From: Hysterium pulicare CBS 123377
Taxonomy: Eukaryota; Ascomycota; Dothideomycetes; Hysteriales; Hysteriaceae
Assembly: GCA_000467715.1 (NCBI GenBank)
Contig: AJFK01000554.1
Location: 1 to 64,000 of the forward strand
Length of the DNA stretch: 64,000 bases
Reading direction: 5' to 3'
A program made the position numbers and the translations under genes. The notes below the pieces were generated by a model, which was not told where the DNA came from, made no database searches, and worked only from the letters and a program-made list of their open reading frames with translations. Positions within the stretch are counted from its first letter, which is position 1. The number at the start of each line of letters is the position of its first letter. This document shows, one piece after another, positions 1 to 11,348 of the stretch.

Positions 1-2301
1 TCGTCGAGAATCTGAGGGGGTGGGGCACCTTGTTGGCGAGACAATCTTAGCCACTGTGCACTTGCTTCCCGCTGATCAAGCAATGGTGCTTCATCATCGG
101 TTTTGGGGGTAGTCGTACCGTCTGGAGCACTACTCTTCTTCCGTGTAAAAAGCTCCCGCTCCTGTTGTTGTCTGATGGATGTCCTGCGCTTGCCTTTCGG
201 GCGCAAGCTTGAGCCTGGACTTCCCACTGGATCCGGACCGATGCTCGCATTGGATATGCTAGGAATGGATTTGACGGCAACAGCGCTACTCGCGCTTGTT
301 CTCAGGCCGTCACGGGCGAACATCGGACTGTCTTCATCGATGGGTTCGTGTACGGCACTTGCGTGCATGGTGAGATCGACTAGATAATCAGCGATATTGA
401 ATCCAGGAGGGCAGGCATACCCTATGCCGTCGAAGTATGGTTGACAGCTCTCAAATGGTCCGGAATAGACAGTCCTTCCTTTAGCAAGAAGAATCAGCTG
501 ATCAAACAGGGCTACGATATTCGACCTTGGCTGGTGAATGGTAAATATGACGGTCCTGTGGTAATTTTTCACGAGGTTGACAAGACATTCGACTACGTTG
601 AAGGCGTTGAAAGCATCGAGACCGCTGGTAGGCTCATCCAAGAAGAGTATGCTTGGACTCGTTACCAGTTCGCACGCAATTCCGACTCTTCGTTTCTCGC
701 CACCAGAAATTCCTCGACCACTTTCTTCTGATCCAATCTTCTGGTGGCGAATATGGTGAATACCAAGCTGTCTCTCCACATCTTCGACCTTTTGTTCTTT
801 GGCAGCCCGACTCATTTCTCTCGGTAGACGCAATAAGGCGGAATCGAGAATTGTTTCGTGAACCGTAAGCGTAGGTAGCATGGTGTCTTCTTGATCGACA
901 AATCCAATCACATTGCGGAACTCCTCATCTAGGACTTTCTCACCATTGAGGTAGTACTGCCCGCCGTAGTGTCCTTTTTTGTTTTTCCGAGCGAGAATGT
1001 CCAAAAATGTTGTCTTTCCAGCGCCTGATGCACCCATAATGGCAAGGAGCTCTCCTGGATGGACGGCTCCGGATATGCCGGAAAGGATCTGCTTGCCGTT
1101 GAGCTGATAGGAGACATTCTCAAAGTACAGAGCTGCAGGCTTGTGATCGGCCAGTAGCTTTGCGTTCTCTTCATCTTCGTCGTCAGACAGATGAATGGCA
1201 CCCCATTTCTTTCTCTCTGCTCGTCGGGCAAGATACCAGACAATAAGGATAAAGGCGACGACGAAGAGGGCGCATCCCGCAATAACGCCGGCGATCAAAG
1301 GTGTATTGATCTTCTTCACTGGTTTTTCATAGCCAGGAACCTCGGTCTGGTAGAGACACTCTCCAGAATGACACTTTAGGAAGATGCTAGTATCTCCAAA
1401 GACGCTGGAAATGAGATCGTTCATAGCGGGCTCGGAGAAAATGCTACCATCTTCGCTGCTACCACCTTCAGTGGAAATGCTCTTAAATTCCGCAGGTCCT
1501 TTGATTTCCTCTTTTAGGAAGTCTCCAATATCGATGGAACCTTCTTCGCCACATAGCATCCTACCTGGGATGCAGCTACATTTGATATTTTTACATTTGT
1601 AGTCTGTGGTGTTTCGATTCTCTTCGGCGGTGGCGCTCGACGAACAAGTGTCCAAGGCACAGTAGAAGGATTCTTTTTGATCAACCCAGACTGTCATTTT
1701 TATAAGCAAGGGAAGCGTGAGATGGATATAATAACAACTTACATTGGAAGTTGCACTCTTCTTTCGCTGTGTTACAGGAGAATGTTGCCTGTGGCTTCTG
1801 CTCTTTCAGTTGGTCCAGGATCTTTCGATTCGTGATATCACACATTTGGTAATTCTCGTTGACCAGCTGCCCTTCTCTGTAGCAGACTCCACCCTCTCCC
1901 TCAGGCATCAAAGCATTACAAGCTTGATTCGTTTTGCACACATTGCAATTTATTCCTGCCCAACCCTCTTTGCATTCACAATATCTATCGTTCCTCGGCG
2001 CCCGATCTCTGCCATCAGCCAGCGAGCCACAGAGCGGTTCCGAGCAGTCGTCGCCGCCAAATCCTGAGGGGCAGCTACACCTGCCACTAGCTTTATTGCA
2101 AGATGCGAACTGATGGCAAGCGAAGTCCTCGAGGTTGCAGTTGAAGCATGGTGGGCAGCCGTCCGGCCGGTCGTCGTATATTGCAAAGGGGTTCTCTAGC
2201 AGTTCGGCAGATGAATAGTTGCGATGGGTCTTCTGAGCTCTAGAGGGCGATAAGAGAGCCAGAAAGACCAGAATAGAGCTGCTCCATCGTGGGGGGCGCA
2301 T
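1..2301 (-). CDS. ADP1: ADP1-like ABC transporter with EGF-like ectodomain (3' end cut off)
   Basis: Exon 1 is 1743-2301 and exon 2 runs from 1690 past the window edge; intron 1691-1742 has GTAAGT..ACAG. The protein starts with a signal peptide, then a Cys-rich ectodomain with EGF-like patterns ([29 protein letters not shown]), and a membrane segment near 1270-1330. The cytosolic ABC domain follows: Walker A GASGAGKT (about 1010-1035), signature ISGGEKRR (about 687-713) and Walker [13 protein letters not shown] (about 628-648). An ABC domain ahead of the C-terminal membrane domain, preceded by an EGF-containing ectodomain, is the arrangement of yeast Adp1 (ABCG/White-type). The membrane domain should lie beyond the left edge. 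Substrate is unknown. The final visible part is a Ser/Lys-rich linker. Confidence 0.93.
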
Positions 2302-2892
2302 GTCGCCGCTCCGTCAGGCGACGAAGCTTGCTATATTTAGCGCTCCACGGGACAGCGGGGTCGTGAGAAGGGCGTTTCTTGACGATGAAGCTTCAAAAAC
2401 GATGGAAAGGAGTGACGGGAAGCTTCACGGGCTGTGTAGGTGATATCGCTGGGGAGATTAGATGCTGTAGTTAGGTTGCGGGGAGGCTGGTGAGCGGACA
2501 TGAACCTAGTTCATTTCTTGCCGAGCTTTCGCTTTCATCGGGAGGCGCAGCAGCTGGTGCCGACTGCATCGTCCTAAACCAACAAGGGCAGTTGACCTTT
2601 GCACCCCTGCACCATCAATGGAGCTTTTCATCATCTTGTGCGAGACGTGAAAGAGAGATAGAAAGCTTCACTTGTTGTTGCACCGTGTTCTCAGGCACTC
2701 AGACATCACCGTTCCGCTCTTTTGGTTCCAGATTTGTGGGTCGAGTGCGGGAGACGCCCTTCGTTTTGACATGAAGGAACTTCGAATTCGTCTCCTCCGC
2801 TGAATCAACCCAATCGTATAGATTATCCTTCTCTTTTTGATTCCGACCTTGATTAATTTGACTCTCGTCCTTGTAAAATACACATCATCAAG
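2302..2892. promoter_or_regulatory. Divergent intergenic region, ABC transporter / aminotransferase
   Basis: 591 bp between two divergent start codons. It should hold both promoters and 5' leaders. No clear TATA box or repeat was found, and the reading frames here look like chance. Confidence 0.4.
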
Positions 2893-4409
2893 ATGGTCAG
2901 AATAGAAACATTCTCAGTGGAAGCGGTAAGATAGATGATTCGTTTTTGGGAATAAATCCAGCCATGTCTTCAATGTCAACTTTCTATCAACCTTGATCAT
3001 CTGCCCAGAATTTCACAAAGATTGCGTACCAAGACTCATTCACTTTCTATTCAATCTCCATCCTGTTACTACGTCCACAACTACAGGGAACGAAAACAGC
3101 TAAGCTAATACCTCCCAGTGGATGGACAAATATGAGAACCAATGCAAATACAACATCGCCGAAACATGTTGCTCATCAGTCTCCATGGACGAGCTGAAGG
3201 GTTTCTGCGAGGACAAGACCGACAACATGCTCCAGATATCGAAAAAGCTAGGTTATGGTCCAATTCGCGGCTCCGAAGCTCTGAGGTCCAATCTTGCACG
3301 TCTCTACTCAGCCAGATCAGCAACACCACTCCCGGCTAGTAATATCATAACTACACCGGGAGCAATATTCGCGAATTATCTTTGCTGTTATACGTTTATT
3401 GAGCCGGGAGATCATGTTATCTGCCATTTCCCTACTTGTGAGTCATAAGCCGTAAATTAAGTCAGGAGCATAGAATGCTGATGGTTTTGAAGACCAATCT
3501 CTGTATGATGTACCTAAGCAGTTAGGCGCTGAAGTAGATCTCTGGCACGCAAGGCCTGAAAACGGCTGGGTACCAGATATCCAAGAGCTGAAATCTCTCA
3601 TCAGACCCAACACAAAAATGATAGTCATAAAGTACGTTCAATCCGTCCCCACCGCAATCATCTCTAAACCCCCCTACTCATCCCCATCTCCCAGCAACCC
3701 AAACAACCCAACCGGCGCCATCCTCAAGAAACCCCTCCTCCAAGAAATAATCGACCTCGCCTCCACCCACTCCATCCTCCTAATGAGCGACGAAGTCTAC
3801 CGCCCAATCTTCCACTCCATAACGCCCATCGACCCGGACTTCCCCCCCTCCATCCTATCCATGGGCTACAAAAAGGCCATCGTGACGGGCTCCATGTCCA
3901 AAGCCTACGCACTGGCCGGCATCCGCGTCGGCTGGGTCGCATCGCGGGATCAAGATATCATCGAGAGGATCGCTGAAGCGCGACATTATACGACTATTTC
4001 TGTGAGCCAGCTTGATGAACAGGTTGCTGCTTTTGCGTTGGGTCAGAGTACGGTGCATGCTCTGCTAGCACGCAATATCCAGCTTGCGAAGACGAATCTT
4101 GCGATCCTCGAAAAATTTGTTATCAAGAATGATGATGTGTGTGAATGGGTCAAGCCCCTTGCTGGGACAACGGCATTCGTGAAGTTTCATAGGGAAGGCG
4201 CTGCAGTTGACTCGGTGGACTTCTGTGAGCGGTTGCTGGATAAGACGGGGGTTTTGTTCGTGCCGGGGAGCGAGTGCTTTGGAAAGGAGTTCTTCCAGGG
4301 TTATGTGAGGATTGGGTATGTGAATGATACGGAGACCGTTCAGGAGGGATTGAACAAGGTGACGCAGTTTTTGCGGAAGGAGTTTGATCATGTTAAGTTG
4401 GCTGCGTAG
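2893..4409 (+). CDS. PLP-dependent class I/II aminotransferase
   Basis: Four exons: 2893-2925, 3119-3437, 3493-3631, 3695-4409 (401 aa). The start codon lies in a tiny first exon; splicing gives the family opening FSVEAWMDKYE, which supports this start over the ATG at 3122. Fold-type I signatures are visible: NNPNNPTG (cofactor-binding Asn), LLMSDEVYRP (Asp that contacts the pyridine nitrogen) and SMSKAYALAGIRVGW with the Schiff-base lysine. It should move amino groups between an amino acid and a 2-oxo acid in the cytosol. The subgroup resembles fungal aspartate-aminotransferase-like/capreomycidine-synthase-like proteins. The substrate cannot be read from sequence. Intron 3 is C-rich, as is the following exon. 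Confidence 0.9.
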
Positions 4410-4804
4410 CTTCATCTGCGGTGGAGTGAAACGGTTTCAATGGAGAGTAGAACCCATGTTGACGTATTGCATTGTCTAAAAATGTGTAGACTGGCTAAAC
4501 ACAAGTGTCCAAGCATGACGATCAAAACCACGGATCTACGAGGAATTGAAGTGGGCTGTCACAATAAGCATATATGTGAAGATGTCCATGTATTATTGAT
4601 TGTTGAACTCGTATATAGAAACCGCAAGCAAATCTATAGTCTATGGATGTAAGAAGCCAGAGCGCCATCCAGAACTGCCTAAAATGCAAGAAATATGTAA
4701 GTACAGTGCTAGAAAAGAGAGGGCTCATGCATAGTTTAAAACGTGAAAAATCCTATTCCTGGTCTCAATTCCCAGGAGCTGATGATAAGTACGATGGGTA
4801 TAGA
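4410..4804. other. Convergent 3' intergenic region
   Basis: 395 bp between the stops of the aminotransferase (+) and the ZIP gene (-). Expected to hold both 3' UTRs. AT-rich; nothing else seen. Confidence 0.4.
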
Positions 4805-6127
4805 TTATGCCCACTTCCCGAGTAAAGCCATGAGTCCTATTTCGGTCAGTTTGTGTGTGTGATGAATGTGAAGCGATGTATCTTACCAGCACCAAGACAC
4901 ATCAAGCCAAAGGCACTGAGAACGACTTTTATCGGCGCCTTCTGCATGTAAGGACTAAACATGAACTCGTGGGCCATCAATTCGACCAATCCAGTGTATA
5001 TTAAAATGCCAGCGGAGATGGAGTCAAAGACACCGTTGACGATGAGGGTGGTTTGGGAGCCTGGTGGGTAGCTGTTGCGAACTCCCAACCCAACGGCAGT
5101 GGCGAGAGGGGTGGATATGCCGTAGGCTAATGCGAGGAGGTAGGGTGTCCATCGTTTTGACTTTGGCCAAGGGACATTGGCGAGACGAGATCCCAAACCC
5201 AGTCCTTCAAAGGTCTGATGAAAGACTAGGACGACGTATAGGGTTTTGAATTCATTACCCGCAACAGCGAGAGTCAGGCCGATGAAGATGGAATGGAATA
5301 TAACACCAAATTCGAGGATGAAGATGGCTGTCATCTGAGCAGCATATGACTCGGGTACTATGCCTCTTTCAACCCAGCCAGGTTCAACGTCGTCGTTGTC
5401 AGTATGCTCACGAGAGTGCCCGAGATGGTCTTCACCTGGTGCATGGTTACTTGCCGGCGTCGGACCCACTGTACTATGCTGTTTTTGAACGTCAAGAGAG
5501 ACATCATCGTTAGTGCTACTGCCATGATGGTGGTGCGCTGAACTGCGGGAGTCATCGTGAGCATGCTCATGACCGCCAAAGTTACCATATCGCATTGTCA
5601 TCAGTTCCAAGAAGAACATGACTATGATGGTCATCAGCGCGATACCCTCAACCCAATCATAGTCAGTGATGGGACCAGTCAAGCACGGGTCTGTAAGTGC
5701 GGCATTGGCAGGGGCCAGTAACTATTGGCTTTGTCAGCAACTGGATGTTGCGTATAGCAGGGGAGAGCAAAAGGCAAAACGTACATGAATAAATGCTGTC
5801 GCAATGATTATACCCGATCCAAAATATTTGGCCACGAAAAAAGCCCATTCAGGCACGCGAAGTCCCTTGTGACGCTTGGCAAAGACAGGAAACACAGCAC
5901 CTTCAGTCGACGCAGTGAGCCCACCATCTAGACTGAAGAAGCATGACGCTGGACTTACCAAGTAGAGATCCTATCAAAATTACAAAAATTGCCGAGATTC
6001 GCACGCCCAATCCGCCATCGTATTCGTTGGAGGGATCACAATGTCCCGGTGTGCCATATTTGTCGGTAGAGTTTCCGGAGTGTACTTTTCGCACGACGAG
6101 GCGTACGATCTCTGCCGGTACATCCAT
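4805..6127 (-). CDS. ZIP-family zinc/iron transporter
   Basis: Exons on the minus strand: 5959-6127, 5785-5900, 4887-5721 and 4805-4836, all phase-consistent, giving 383 aa. The product is a polytopic plasma-membrane-type ZIP (ZRT/IRT) carrier for divalent metal uptake. Visible hallmarks are helix 1-3 segments (VRISAIFVILIGSLLGA, AKYFGSGIIIATAFIHLL), a His-rich cytosolic loop (GGHEHAHDD, SAHHHHGSS), the helix 4 motif EFGVIFHSIFIGLTLA with the metal-site His, helix 5 HQTFEGLGLGSRL, and a C-terminus ending LMALLGKWA. The last exon supplies only ten codons but completes that conserved ending. Metal preference (Zn or Fe) is not decided by sequence. No match to the yeast Zap1 site was seen upstream. 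Confidence 0.94.
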
Positions 6128-7837
6128 ATGAAGTGTGTAGAAGTGAATTATGTCGCAGAGCTGGGTAACAGGCGAGAAGCGAAGTCTCCTTTCTCCAAGC
6201 TATTGACGAGATGTAATGTACAACGGTAGTGGAGACTTCTGACGGGCTTCCGCTGACAGGGCACCGGTGTTATATACAGAGTCGTGGGTGGGAGCGGGCT
6301 GGAGGGCGGCACTCAAAATGGAGTGGACAAGGTCGTGCGTTTATTGAAAGGATGGGCGGATTAGAGGACCGTGATGGATGATTTGTCAACTAAAGGTGGT
6401 CAACAAGAAGAGGTGGATTGGTGACGAGAGTATGAGGGAGGGGAACGACACTGGGGGCGAGGGCAGCGATGCAAAGATAGACCAGGTTGTTGGAGTGGTT
6501 GAGTGCGCATGGTGTTGAGTACCTTGATGGCCTGCGAGCAAATGTGTCCCACGCCATTCGTCTGGCCAGCTCACATGCGTTCCGCTATCGCTCCTCCCGG
6601 CTTCCCGTCAATATATGAAGCATTGTTGTCGGCATGTTTTCGACGTGTTTTGCAGGTGTGTGTGCGGGCCAACCTCGACTTCCCATAATTCGTAATGGTG
6701 CAGTCACACTCTTCTTAGCTTTGGCCTTGCGAGCCAGGCGAGCCTCAAGTCATTATTCGGACCAGTCAGAAAGCGGGCGCCCAATACGGAGCGGGCCCGA
6801 TTCGATTTGTCAGCGATCAGCCTGCAGCTTGTTCAAATAAATAATCTCCAAGCCGCATCTGCCTGAGGCAGATATTGCTTTCTCGACTATTGTTGAAGGC
6901 TGAAGTCTGATTGCAGGCAGCTACTATATCTAACTGCGGAGGGTGGCCTGCTCCCCTGTGGCAACGTTAGTGAGGCTGTCAATGGTATTTCTCGCCGTCA
7001 ACCGCTAGGCATATGCTGCCGACGCAGAAAATTTGCTTCTTGCTTGGAGCAGTCCCACATACCATGGCAGTTGGACAGTAGAAAAGTTCGTTTTGTCAAG
7101 CACATTGCTGGCCGACGAAGGCTTGAGCCGACATCACACTGGCAGAACTGAGAGTTAAATTAACTAGCTGAGAGTCACACATCCACCGCACGTGGCTTTG
7201 CAGTCACTTCTTGCCAGGCAGCTGTTCTCACCATCCAGTCCGTTCGCTGTGTCGGCAGGATCGCTGTGTCTGATTGGTTCGCCACGAAAACGCGGGGGAA
7301 AGCAAGGCACTGCATTCACATTCGTCATTTTCTTGCAGCCACCGATGGGTAAACTCCGAATCCCGTGCCTAAGCAATGTCATCAATCCCCAATTTGGCAC
7401 AAGAGAAGCCCGTCAGCGAGCGTCTCAGGTTCAATGGCTCCAGAAGCTCTCCCTTTCACTACCAAACAAGCCCGGTCAATTCGATGGCATTGTCCCGCAA
7501 TTCGCAAAGTGATGGGATGCAGATGCTAGCTTACCGTCTTTGCCCAATGAAAACTACACGGCCCGCGACACTGGGCCTGAAACAGCCATTGACATGACGT
7601 ACAAGATATTCATACCTGCTCTGGAAGCTACCTTGTGACTCCCAGCCAACCACTAGCCGCATTACGTTGACGTCCTCTTATTGATGCCTACCTGCAACTT
7701 CTCCTCATTAGAATCGTCTCTCTCCCATCAACAACTTCGTTTTCCGTCAACACCGCTGGCAACTTCAGGAAGTTGTCACTTTGACTGAGACTCTACAACA
7801 CCATCGTCGTATTCAAGCATACCTCCCTTCATTCACC
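6128..7837. promoter_or_regulatory. Long divergent intergenic region, ZIP / rhodopsin
   Basis: 1.7 kb between divergent starts. No open frame with coding character was found on either strand. The stretch before the rhodopsin start is CT-rich, as is common in fungal 5' leaders. Confidence 0.4.
6270..6276 (-). promoter_or_regulatory. TATA-like box for the ZIP gene
   Basis: TATATAA on the minus strand, about 143 bp upstream of the ZIP start codon. Position and sequence fit a core promoter element, but there is no transcript evidence. Confidence 0.3.
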
Positions 7838-8864
7838 ATGTTGATCGATCCCATGGAGGTCTTGAAGAAGACCAGTGCCATCGTCGTGCCAACCTCTACT
7901 CCGACCGGCATCTCTCCAATTCCCACCGTGGTCCCCGACCTTCCAGAATACCAGCATGCTCACCATGCGGGCAAGACGACCCTGTGGGTTGTCTTTGTCA
8001 TAATGGTTCTTACCTCTGCAGTCTTTGCCGGCTTGTCTTGGAGAGTACCTGTGGTGAGTAGAGCAATGCAGATATTAGCATGAGCAGTTCATTAACAATT
8101 TATAGTCTAAGCGTCTCTTCCATGTTATTACGACCCTGATTACCATCATTGCGGCCATATCGTACTTTGGCATGGCAACCGGCCATGGGACCGCCTACAA
8201 TCATATCCGAGTTCGTCATTCCCACAACCATGTTCCGGATACCTACCATGATGTATACCGTCAAGTCTATTGGGCTCGATATGTTGATTGGAGCTTGACC
8301 ACTCCTCTGCTGCTCCTCGATCTCAGTCTTCTCGCTGGCCTCAACGGAGCACATATCCTCATGGCTATTGTTGCCGACGTTATCATGATCTTGACCGGTC
8401 TGTTCGCTGCCTTCGGCTCTGAGGGTACCCCACAGAAGTGGGGCTGGTATACGATTGCTTGCATTGCTTACTTGGTCATCATTTGGCACTTAGCCTTCAA
8501 CGGACGCGTACAGGCCAAGGCCAAGGGCAACAAGGTTGGAAAGTTCTTCGTCGCCATCGCGGGGTTTACCGTCATTGTTTGGACTGCCTATCCCATGTGA
8601 GTTCAGAGAACGCAATCAGTGAGCCATATCGCTAACGTCAATATTAGCATTTGGGGTATTGCTGATGGCTCCCGCAAGCTGTCCGTAGACGGGGAAATCA
8701 TTGCTTATGCTGTCCTCGACCTTCTTGCCAAGCCAGTCTTTGGCCTCTGGCTTCTCATCACTCACGCAAGGGTTCCAGAGACGAACATCGACTTGGGCGG
8801 TTACTGGTCTAACGGCCTTAGCCGTGAGGGTGCTCTCCGCATTGGAGATGAGGATGGCGCTTAA
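7838..8864 (+). CDS. Microbial (type I) rhodopsin, Leptosphaeria/CarO-type proton pump
   Basis: Exons 7838-8053, 8106-8596 and 8648-8864; introns of 52 and 51 nt; 307 aa. Start ATG at 7838 gives MLIDPMEVLKKTS, as in Leptosphaeria rhodopsin. Seven helices are evident. Helix C reads YWARYVDWSLTTPLLLLDL and so carries both Asp residues equivalent to bacteriorhodopsin D85 (acceptor) and D96 (donor). Helix G reads AVLDLLAKPVFGLWLL with the retinal Schiff-base lysine. ADG and DGEIIAY match the proton-release pair region. These residues predict a light-driven outward H+ pump rather than a sensory NOP-1 form, which has Glu at the donor site. The C-terminus REGALRIGDEDGA is also typical of the pump group. 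No carotenoid or retinal-forming enzyme is in this window. Confidence 0.96.
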
Positions 8865-10181
8865 GCCAGTCTTCGAGGCCCAACACCTGAACCGTATGAG
8901 CAAATACACAAGTGGCACAGATTGATCTTTCTATGAGACACCTAAATGACGATTCCAGCATCTCCTCTTACCCAATTGCAGGGCGTTCTAAGGGGTTTCA
9001 TTATACTTGCATTTTAGTGTCAGGGTTGCACACTAGTCGTGTAGCCGTCCTGGAGTGTTACATTCGATTCGGAATAGTTCGACGAAAAGTTGGTGGAAAC
9101 GAAACTGAGATAAAAGTGTTGCGTCCGTATCAGGAGGGTCTAGACGTTTTGTACGTCCTTCGAGTATGCATATGTATAGTTAATATTAACAAACGACAAC
9201 ATCACTCCTATCACGAAGTTTTAAATGAGTACCGACAGGACCTTGATGACAGCATCGAGCTGTGACAAATCCGGATTAACGCGTTCGTGCATTTTCGGAA
9301 AATCCGGGGAATGTTAATTATGGTGACCGGATCGTGGGACCGTAAAGCATTACACTTGCTTCCAAGCTTCTGCACCTCGCGTCGCTGTTTCTAGAACTAT
9401 ACCTAGGTATTTTCATGTCAACTGGAACGCGTATCAGTGTCTGCGTTGCAGCTTATCTTATGAACATCTACATGTTATTCCCTTACATGCCTCTTGAGAA
9501 CGAGATTGATGGTTTGGCTTCATGTCACTTAACGTAGGTGGTAATTCGAATCTGCGCCATCACAAACTTTTCCCTTGGTCATTTACGGGCTACCAATTTA
9601 TTTTCAAATCAGCCTGCCTCGAACCGGGCATGCAGGAACAAACACTATGCAAGCCTCAAGTCGGGTTCTACACCTTCTTCGAGAAAGGTTTGACTGTCAT
9701 TTGAGCTTTCCCCCGTATTCCTCCTCCTCTGCGTAGTGTGCAATCGTCTTCAGCTGTCTCAGTCTCAGTTCAGCAGATGAAATCCATATTATCCAGGAAG
9801 TCATTCCCGGTGGGAAAGCGTGGCTAACGTTCGACTAGCATCTGCTTGACATGTCATTTCCTAGCGGTCTATGGCTACTGCCAACTGTATAAATACAGCC
9901 TTTGGTGAGGTAGGTGAATATGCTTCGTATGAAGATCTGGAAACGACCAAAGCCTAGCTGCATATCTTAACCAAACCATTACTTCCACGGTTGCCTCCTA
10001 TTTTAAGTATCTTTCCATTGGATTCCAAGGCACCCAGCGAAGACCCGTCTTCATCTTATTTGTTACTTGTCTCTGCTACCTTCCGGTTTCTTGCGGTTAG
10101 ACAATCAACGCTCGCACATACATATCCGCAAGCCGATTCTAATACAGTACTATTCTACGTGGTGTTGTTCAAGAGCCTAGG
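8865..10181. other. Intergenic region upstream of the secreted protein gene
   Basis: 1.3 kb, AT-rich, with no credible gene on either strand. It holds a TATA element at 9888-9895, listed separately. Confidence 0.4.
9888..9895 (+). promoter_or_regulatory. TATA box candidate for the small secreted protein gene
   Basis: Perfect TATAAATA, 287 bp ahead of the ATG at 10182. It would imply a 5' leader of roughly 250 nt. Confidence 0.3.
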
Positions 10182-10874
10182 ATGACACTATACATAACCC
10201 TTCTCATGCTAGCCGCATTCTTCGGGACAAGGCGAGCATCTCCACCACGAATGCTACACGGCAGAGCTATATTGACTGACACGTCGTAGCTCAGCTTCTC
10301 CTGTTCCGGAGCCTGAGCCTAGCTGTACAGTGAAAGTGTTGAAAAGGCCATCTTTCAGCACTGAATGCACTCTCTACGCAAAAACAAAGACATCGACCTA
10401 CTATACAGACTGCGGTGGTTGTTCCCTGGAGACAGCTTACTTGGGTCTTGGACTGGTGAGCGCCTCCGCATCACTCTATCAACCTTAGTATCTGCCTAGC
10501 ACATATAGGTCAGACCCGCGGCCACTCTTGCTAATGAATTATCCCTCTTTCAGCCGTGCCAGGCCTCAACCACGATAGATACCGTAACGAAAGTTATCGT
10601 AACCTCTTGCGCTAGAACTAACCTCAAACGCGACAATGCCTTCACCGTCCATATGCCGATCCCAGTACAGACAAGCACAGCACTGGAGGCGCCTACACTA
10701 CCCGGTCACAAGGTCAGACCTAGCAACATTGCACAAGAGACTTCAACCATCACCACTGTTCCCTCTGCCTCCTGCACACATACTGTTCTGCCTCGCATGT
10801 CTCCAAAACCTGAGGAACAAGTTTGTGAGAGGATCAAAGGCACTAAAAACGGTCACTTCATACACTCATTGTGA
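10182..10874 (+). CDS. Small secreted cysteine-rich protein with duplicated Cys motif (frame broken)
   Basis: Exons 10182-10231, 10290-10455, 10554-10874; 178 aa as read. Exon 1 splices to give signal peptide MTLYITLLMLAAFFGTSSA followed by SPVPEPEPSC. The first module holds STECTLYAKTKTSTYYTDCG and GCSLETAYLGLGLPC. A second module follows with the same order (SCTHTVLP, QVC, then KTVTSYTHCDGCAVE), but its latter half is in the +1 frame and ends at 10998. The shift falls at the five-A run 10845-10849. A base-calling error, a true indel or an unrecognised intron are all possible; 10713-10821 would bridge the frames but would remove part of the second module. Intron 1 starts GCGAGC, a non-standard GC donor. 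Function is unknown; secretion is inferred from the leader. Confidence 0.62.
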
Positions 10875-10998
10875 TGGATGTGCTGTGGAGAGGTTGGTGG
10901 TTGGAGCCAGACCTATTATTTTGCCATGCATAGAAACAAGAGATGCTGAGGGTATAGCCACTCAAACGGTGGTGGCATGTCAGCCTGAGGACACCTGA
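10846..10998 (+). other. Out-of-frame continuation of the secreted Cys-rich protein
   Basis: An open stretch in the +1 frame relative to the preceding exon. It encodes TVTSYTHCDGCAVERLVVG and a later PCIETRD, matching the spacing of the first module (TSTYYTDCGGCSLE and LGLGLPC). It ends with a stop at 10996-10998, so the intended C-terminus is probably here. Confidence 0.5.
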
Positions 10999-11348
10999 GC
11001 ACAGTGTCGTTGGGCTCTGATCTTTTTGTTTCAAGGTTAAGGGGCTTTACATATCATATACTTGATGGGCCGACAACCGATGGTAATCAGGGAGCTCTTT
11101 TCCTGACTGTTGGTTTCATGCAATTCCTGTACCTTGACCTGTGGTCTAGCTAGTGAGCTACTGCTGTATACTATCACTTAGAAACCATAGAAAGATCAAG
11201 TTCGTACCTTCACCTTCTCATGACACTCACGATGATGGTCTGGTTTATCTGTACGAAACTTGAAATGGGACAAGATATCGTCTTCATTTATCCAGTGGAT
11301 TGAATTGATATGGATACGTGTAATAAGAGGTAGCCTTCCAGCCATTTC
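10999..11348. other. Convergent intergenic region
   Basis: 350 bp between the secreted protein gene and the DUF2264 gene, presumably the two 3' UTRs. Nothing else seen. Confidence 0.4.

Noticed and set aside
7781-7837. N-terminal extension of the rhodopsin
   Set aside because: It would need a TTG start; the ATG at 7838 aligns with Leptosphaeria rhodopsin.
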